From positions 81,653 through 145,652 of the forward strand of contig NZ_VUMZ01000007.1 of assembly GCF_009695915.1 (NCBI RefSeq): a stretch of 64,000 nt of DNA, in the 5' to 3' direction. Shown here piece after piece: positions 60,350-64,000 of the stretch. This stretch comes from Hornefia butyriciproducens. GTDB taxonomy: Bacteria > Bacillota > Clostridia > Peptostreptococcales > Anaerovoracaceae. Below the pieces are notes generated by a model. The model ran no database searches. It had not been told where the DNA came from and worked only from the letters and a program-made list of their open reading frames with translations. The position numbers and the translations under genes were made by a program. Each line of letters opens with the position of its first letter. The first letter of the stretch is position 1.

Positions 60350-60403
60350 TCAAAATATGTTAGAGAATTAGAGTCACATGTGATTTTTAGGACACACAGT
60401 ACT

Positions 60404-61120
60404 ATGGAGAAAAATGTTGCAGCTGAAATCGGAGCTCAGATCCGCTATCTGCGGAAATTACGTCATATGTCAATGGAGGATCTGGCAAAATCCATATGTA
60501 AAACTCGGTCCACCGTTTCCAAATATGAAAACGGGCAGATTGCTGTTGATGTGGTGACCCTTTATGACATCGCCAACGCCTTGAATGTAAATGTGTTTGA
60601 TCTAATGCACCGCAACAAAGTGGAAACAAATCATTCTCCGGAGGATGCTGAGGTTCCAGCCTTCTTCCGAAACGTTACCCAACTGCACTTGTATTTTTTT
60701 GATGGAAGAGTTGACCGTTCTCAATACACTGTTATAGATATTTTCCCTCAGGAGAACCATCCCAGTGAGTCAGACGTGCTCATGTATATGAACGTCAATG
60801 ATCCAGCCCATTACAAGGTATGTGAAAGTACCTTCCACGGTAAACTGAACCATTACGGCACTATCAGCAATATGCTTCTGCAGAACGATGACATGCCCAT
60901 GGATCTGTATCAAATCACTATTCCATCTCCTTATATGGATGCCGATTACAAATGGGTCCTGACCTACGGCATTTCCTGTCGCCCATTGATGCCTTCTGCC
61001 GCCAAACGTCTGCTCAGCAAACGGCCCATGGATATGAACAAAGAACTCATCCGTGAATTAAAAATCTCTAAGGAAGATATCCGCCTGATGAAGCATTATA
61101 ACATGTTCGTTATGCTGTAG
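60404..61120 (+). CDS. XRE-family regulator of the catabolic island
   Basis: 238 residues: helix-turn-helix IGAQIRYLRKLRHMSMEDLAKSICKTRSTVSKYENGQIAVDVVTLYDIANALNV (about residues 10-62) plus a C-terminal ~160-residue domain of unknown fold (ligand sensing is possible). The ATG at 60404 is chosen because upstream in-frame starts fall inside the promoter; the ribosome site is weak (AGGA). Divergent from the amidohydrolase gene and flanked by duplicated TTGACAA motifs, so it probably controls that operon and itself. Confidence 0.88.
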   Translation: MEKNVAAEIGAQIRYLRKLRHMSMEDLAKSICKTRSTVSKYENGQIAVDVVTLYDIANALNVNVFDLMHRNKVETNHSPEDAEVPAFFRNVTQLHLYFFDGRVDRSQYTVIDIFPQENHPSESDVLMYMNVNDPAHYKVCESTFHGKLNHYGTISNMLLQNDDMPMDLYQITIPSPYMDADYKWVLTYGISCRPLMPSAAKRLLSKRPMDMNKELIRELKISKEDIRLMKHYNMFVML

Positions 61121-61379
61121 CCTACACAATCCCAACAGAAAAAAGGGCGGAGGCCTTTTTCAGCATTTTTTCTCAAGGGTTCCTTCCGCCCGTCCTATAA
61201 CGAATCCGTATTTGTGCCGGAAGGTCTCGGATATTTTCTAACCTTCGTCCGCCTGATTGATATAAGGAAAACCGTCCATTTTCAACCACCCCTCCAGGTT
61301 CAAACCCTGTCTCCATAAAATACACCTGCTTGCTGAACGCATAACAGGCGTATTTTTACGCTCTCCGGCATCGGTATCA
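61121..61379. other. Region with tRNA-3'-end-like fragment and hairpins
   Basis: Holds a hairpin near 61145-61192 (GGGCGGA/TCCGCCC arms, T run on the minus strand), a T-arm-like CAGGTTCAAACCCTG at 61295-61309 followed by TCTCCA, and directly after it the hairpin AAAATACACCTG/CAGGCGTATTTTT (61317-61357) with T residues. No acceptor, D or anticodon arms are found, so this is not a working tRNA. Confidence 0.5.
61317..61357. terminator. Bidirectional terminator between the XRE and flavodoxin genes
   Basis: 12-bp stem with one mismatch and five T residues on the plus strand; TATTTTATGG on the minus strand. Confidence 0.65.
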
Positions 61380-61772
61380 TCAGAGAAATTTCTTTGCGAA
61401 TTTTTCTGCCTCTGCCTGCTGTTTTTCGTTAGGCTTCCCGCGGAAATACAGCGTTTCCTCAGAAACCCTGATCCCCTGCTTTTTCAATTCCTCCCGGATC
61501 AGGTCGAGCGCATGTTTGGAAACCCATGACGTGGAAAATACCACCGCTTTTGCAACATTCTCCTTCTTCAGGCTTCTGATATACTCTTTCAGATTCGTAT
61601 CTATCCCATATGCATATAATGCGCCCCCGATGAACAGGACGTCCACAGGTTCCCGGACTTCCGCATCCGCGGCATCTACAGAAACCGCCTGCGTGCCTGT
61701 TCCTTTCGCAATTGCCTCTGCAACCAATCTGGTATTCCCTGATCTTGAATAATATCTCACTGCGGATTTCAT
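61380..61772 (-). CDS. Flavodoxin
   Basis: 130-residue short-chain flavodoxin, an FMN electron carrier. It begins MKSAVRYYSRSGNTRLVAEAIAKG with the Ser-Gly-Asn-Thr phosphate loop, then VDVLFIGGALYAYGIDTNLKEYI and VVFSTSWVSKHALDLIREELKKQG. AAAGGAGC precedes the ATG at 61772. Length is at the short end for flavodoxin but contains all fold elements. No partner reductase is next to it; it stands alone between the XRE and HD genes. Confidence 0.9.
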   Translation of the reverse strand: MKSAVRYYSRSGNTRLVAEAIAKGTGTQAVSVDAADAEVREPVDVLFIGGALYAYGIDTNLKEYIRSLKKENVAKAVVFSTSWVSKHALDLIREELKKQGIRVSEETLYFRGKPNEKQQAEAEKFAKKFL

Positions 61773-61926
61773 GATAAAAGCTCCTTTCATTTTTTACAAA
61801 TATATTTTACTAAATATTATTTTATTCAACCTTAATAATGATTCTATCCGGTTCATAAGAAAAATCAACTGATAATCTGCACAATATCTCTCATAATAAG
61901 AGAAACCAGCGAAAGTCTCTCATTTG

Positions 61927-62415
61927 TCACAAGATCCCGAACACCGCTTTTATCAGCCTCTTACCGGATTCCGTTTTCGCAGCCTTCTCCAGAAATTTCC
62001 GGATACTCTGTCCGGAGTATCCGTTTTCGGAAGCGTTTGCGATGTAGTCAGCCTCAACGAGAATCTGCCAGTCGGGACCGTCAATCCCCTCAAGGGTATG
62101 GTGATGTCCAACCAGAAAAGCGACCCTGTCAATCTGCGTTTCTGTCATCCCGGTGTTTGCCAGAAATTCCCTCACCAGCGGCCCGCCTTCCTTCTCCTGG
62201 TTTTTTCCGTCAGTATTCCCATACTTTTCACGGCACAAAGGACAGGCGATATCATGTGTCACAGCAGCGACTTCAAGAATAAACTGACGTTCATTGTCCA
62301 GCCCCTCCAGTTCGCCTATCGTCTTCGCATATGTCCACACCCGTATCAGATGGTCTATATCGTGAATGTTGCCGTCCGAACAGGTAATCATTTTTTCCAT
62401 TATTGCCGCAATCAT
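61927..62415 (-). CDS. HD-domain phosphohydrolase
   Basis: 162-residue HD-superfamily protein. Metal-binding motif: HDIDHLIRVWTYAKTIGELEG with the first His, then AAVTHDIACPLC with the HD doublet, and VGHHHTLEGIDGPDWQILVEADYIANA. It probably hydrolyses phosphomono- or diesters (nucleotide-type); substrate unknown. GGGAG lies about 8 nt before the ATG at 62415; an in-frame earlier ATG lacks a site. It follows the 88-residue membrane protein gene by 36 bp. Confidence 0.88.
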   Translation of the reverse strand: MIAAIMEKMITCSDGNIHDIDHLIRVWTYAKTIGELEGLDNERQFILEVAAVTHDIACPLCREKYGNTDGKNQEKEGGPLVREFLANTGMTETQIDRVAFLVGHHHTLEGIDGPDWQILVEADYIANASENGYSGQSIRKFLEKAAKTESGKRLIKAVFGIL

Positions 62416-62451
62416 CCTTACACTCCCTTTCATCGATGCGATCAACCGTTA

Positions 62452-62718
62452 CTATTTGTCGATCCACAGATGATGCTTGTCATAATATTCGTCTTCATCC
62501 GGGGCAGGCATCCTGACATTCATAGCGTCCAGCTCCTCCGGCTTGTTCATTCCCGTCACGCTGCCCGGCAGGTCATTCGCAACCCCGACCGGAGGAATGC
62601 TCCCCCTCACCGGTTGTTTTGTTACCAGCCGATAAACAAGTCCCCCGACGACAATTCCCGCTATCAGAAGCAGAAACCAGTAATCCAGAAGAAACAACAG
62701 TATTTTCATTATTTTCAT
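62452..62718 (-). CDS. Small single-pass membrane protein
   Basis: 88 residues with one strong hydrophobic segment (ILLFLLDYWFLLLIAGIVVGGLVY, about 6-29) and a polar C-terminal tail with acidic Asp/Glu and Tyr, ending HLWIDK. No domain recognised. GGGGTG precedes the ATG. It sits between the GNAT gene (13 bp upstream) and the HD gene on the same strand, so all three form a small operon. Confidence 0.75.
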   Translation of the reverse strand: MKIMKILLFLLDYWFLLLIAGIVVGGLVYRLVTKQPVRGSIPPVGVANDLPGSVTGMNKPEELDAMNVRMPAPDEDEYYDKHHLWIDK

Positions 62719-62731
62719 TTGTACTCACCCC

Positions 62732-63262
62732 TTATCGTACCACCTTTTCAAACCGGAACATCCCGGCAGGGAACTGCTCATCCTTGTCCTGTGCCATGTC
62801 AGGATCGTTCGGATCGGGATGATGGCTGTTATAGAATTCCACGATGTGAAAACCGCAGCGATTCACATAAAAGTGGATATTCCTTTGTTCAAAATAAGGT
62901 GTAACAGTCTCCCATACCCTGACTTCCGGATGAAGTCTCTCCACTTCACACCAGGCGGCGTAACCGATTCCTCTGCTGTGAGCATGCGGCGAAACAAACA
63001 GAAGCTCCAGTTCGCCCTCATCGCCATCGACCTTGATGACAAGCCCTCCAACCGGCTTCCCGCTCTGCATGATTCGATACGTCTCGCCATCTCTGACAGA
63101 CATCTCAATCGTCGCCCGCGATATAATCTGTTCATCCTCTTCAAAGTGATTGTCGCGCAGACCGAATTCTTCCAGGGCTCCAAAATTAAAGGCCTCCTGA
63201 TTATCCCGCACAAACCGGTTCAGTTCCTCCGCTTCCAATGGCTTCAGTTCAATACAATTCAT
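62732..63262 (-). CDS. GNAT-family N-acetyltransferase
   Basis: 176-residue acetyltransferase. It includes GLVIKVDGDEGELELLFVSPHAHSRGIGYAAWCEVERLHPEV with the acetyl-CoA pyrophosphate loop (SRGIGYAA), then TPYFEQRNIHFYVNRCGFHIVEFY with the conserved N-x-H-F-Y acceptor-side pattern. Substrate unknown. AGGA precedes the ATG at 63262 at usable spacing; upstream in-frame starts are weaker. First gene of the GNAT, membrane protein and HD run. Confidence 0.85.
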   Translation of the reverse strand: MNCIELKPLEAEELNRFVRDNQEAFNFGALEEFGLRDNHFEEDEQIISRATIEMSVRDGETYRIMQSGKPVGGLVIKVDGDEGELELLFVSPHAHSRGIGYAAWCEVERLHPEVRVWETVTPYFEQRNIHFYVNRCGFHIVEFYNSHHPDPNDPDMAQDKDEQFPAGMFRFEKVVR

Positions 63263-63484
63263 CATTGATCCTGTGCTCACCGTCATGCCGCTGTATAACC
63301 TTTCTGCTTTATCATGTCCTGCGATATATTTTCTTTCATACTAACACACTTCAGTGACGGATTCTATAACAAAACAAAGGGAAATTACGCCGCACAAAGT
63401 TCATTCGAATCGCATTGACTCTCTTGAAAGCGGATGATAATTCCGGCAGAATTATAGCAGAATTATGCAAAAGGAGACTGGCCT

Positions 63485-63795
63485 ATGATTATTAAATCCT
63501 CCTCTGCGCTTCGGAACGATTACAGCATGATCTCCGATCTGGCACATGATGAGGCTGAGCCTATCTATATCACAAAAAACGGCGAAGGCGATCTGCCAGT
63601 GTGGCTAACCTTGCGATTCTTGAATCCGCGCAACGGGAACTTGAGGAAATCGCCAAAATCCACATGAATCTCGCGGGCCAAATTCCGCAAAAAAATTCAA
63701 CGAACCTGATTCTGGGTACGCTTTCCGGTTCGGAACCGTTTCCGCTATCAGGAGCGCAGCGCTTCAGCGCGTGGCGCTCTACGGTCAGGGTTTGA
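63485..63795 (+). pseudogene. Decayed Phd-type antitoxin / RelE-type toxin remnant
   Basis: The first frame (63485-63667) starts MIIKSSSALRNDYSMISDLAHDEAEPIYITKNGEGDL, the N terminus of a Phd/YefM-type antitoxin with an AAGGAG site, then runs into unrelated sequence. The second frame (63601-63795) carries LAILESAQRELEEIAKIHMNLAGQ, the opening helix of a RelE toxin, then LILGTLSGSEPFPLSG, a mid-toxin segment. The C-terminal domain of the antitoxin and the C-terminal part of the toxin are missing, so a deletion has fused the two. Not functional as a pair. Confidence 0.7.
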
Positions 63796-63812
63796 TTCCC
63801 TTTTTTTCTGTT

Positions 63813-63854
63813 CCACGAAAAAAAGACATCCTTTTCGGGATGTCTTTTTCGTGG
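63813..63854. terminator. Long bidirectional terminator
   Basis: About 17 bp of stem with CCACGAAAAA and TTTTTCGTGG outer parts and GACATCC/GGATGTC inner parts, loop TTTTC. T runs on both sides. Confidence 0.85.
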
Positions 63855-63896
63855 AGCGGGCGAAGGGAATTACGGTTCTAAAAAATATGTTGGGGT

Positions 63897-63994
63897 GGCT
63901 CACTGTCTGTGAGCCATCTTTAGATTGAAAAAGTAAGAGCATCAAATACCAAAATCCTGTAGAATAAAGCTGCGAAACAAAACCCTCAGGAGGT
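63897..63994 (+). promoter_or_regulatory. Leader and ribosome site of a gene beyond the right edge
   Basis: Hairpin GGCTCAC/GTGAGCC near 63897-63916, a TAGAAT box at about 63960-63965, and AGGAGGT at 63988-63994. The start codon should lie just past position 64000. Confidence 0.5.
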
Positions 63995-64000
63995 AATCAA

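Noticed and set aside
61290..61316. Functional tRNA gene
   Set aside because: Only a T-arm-like segment and a partial 3' acceptor side are present; no matching 5' acceptor, D-arm or anticodon arm within 100 bp upstream.
63748..63945. 65-residue minus-strand frame containing KRESNPDRRAPRAEALRS
   Set aside because: It crosses a strong bidirectional terminator and a T-arm-like hairpin; such frames are common annotation artefacts and no ribosome site is present.

Overview
The window reads as the chromosome of an anaerobic Gram-positive bacterium of the class Clostridia. Evidence: strong AGGAGG ribosome sites, sigma-A promoters with TATAAT boxes, a rubredoxin-first rubrerythrin, hybrid-cluster protein, pyruvate formate-lyase with its activase, heterodimeric ABC exporters, and the clostridial order tilS-ftsH-coaX-dusB. 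Most genes use GC-rich third positions; a few stretches are clearly more AT-rich. The gene mix (RocB-like M20 peptidases, BrnQ, AGCS, amidohydrolases, no sugar uptake genes) suggests an amino-acid or peptide fermenter, perhaps near Anaerovoracaceae; that placement is inference. No rRNA, complete tRNA, CRISPR array or transposase gene was seen.

Layout. 1-3.9 kb: pepV, a RibU-like ECF S-component, tsaE, tsaB and rimI (cut by the left edge), with a NifU-type scaffold upstream. 4.1-7.5 kb: an AT-rich cluster of an ECF sigma factor, a DUF4367 membrane partner, a secreted small protein, a secreted amidase split by a frameshift, and a small membrane protein. 7.7-8.3 kb: rubrerythrin. 8.5-15.6 kb: the tilS-ftsH-pucR-coaX-dusB operon. 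15.7-23.5 kb: a small HTH gene, metG-tatD, a DUF4317 gene and pflBA. 23.8-27.9 kb: DUF554, YeiH with its LysR regulator, and a cytidylate kinase-like gene. 28-32.8 kb: a MarR-controlled heterodimeric ABC exporter. 33-34.7 kb: hcp. 34.8-37.1 kb: a toxin-antitoxin pair, an HTH membrane protein and several copies of a hairpin-rich 263-bp element. 37.1-42.2 kb: Asp/Glu racemase, APC permease, RocB-like M20 enzyme and an IclR regulator. 42.4-48 kb: aldehyde dehydrogenase with a FIST protein and several small or poorly known genes. 48.2-53.3 kb: a sigma-54 system (regulator, brnQ, amidohydrolase). 53.6-54.9 kb: small protein, flavodoxin-family reductase, CrcB. 55.2-61.1 kb: AT-richer catabolic island (AGCS symporter, RocB-like M20 enzyme, amidohydrolase, divergent XRE regulator). 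61.4-64 kb: flavodoxin, HD hydrolase, GNAT, and a decayed toxin-antitoxin remnant; a ribosome site for the next gene sits at the right edge.

How it fits together. Three separate blocks each pair an amino-acid transporter with an M20 or YtcJ-type hydrolase, each beside a different regulator class (IclR, sigma-54 activator, XRE), as if several acylated or dipeptide-like substrates are taken up and hydrolysed. The most notable non-coding signals are (i) two copies of one bipartite motif, TGTCACG-N15-TCGTTATTAT, one upstream of the secreted genes and one inside the ECF sigma gene; (ii) a repeated element of nested hairpins whose arms vary compensatorily between copies; (iii) a well-spaced sigma-54 promoter with a 33-bp-spaced repeat upstream of it; and (iv) a palindrome centred at -41.5 before hcp.
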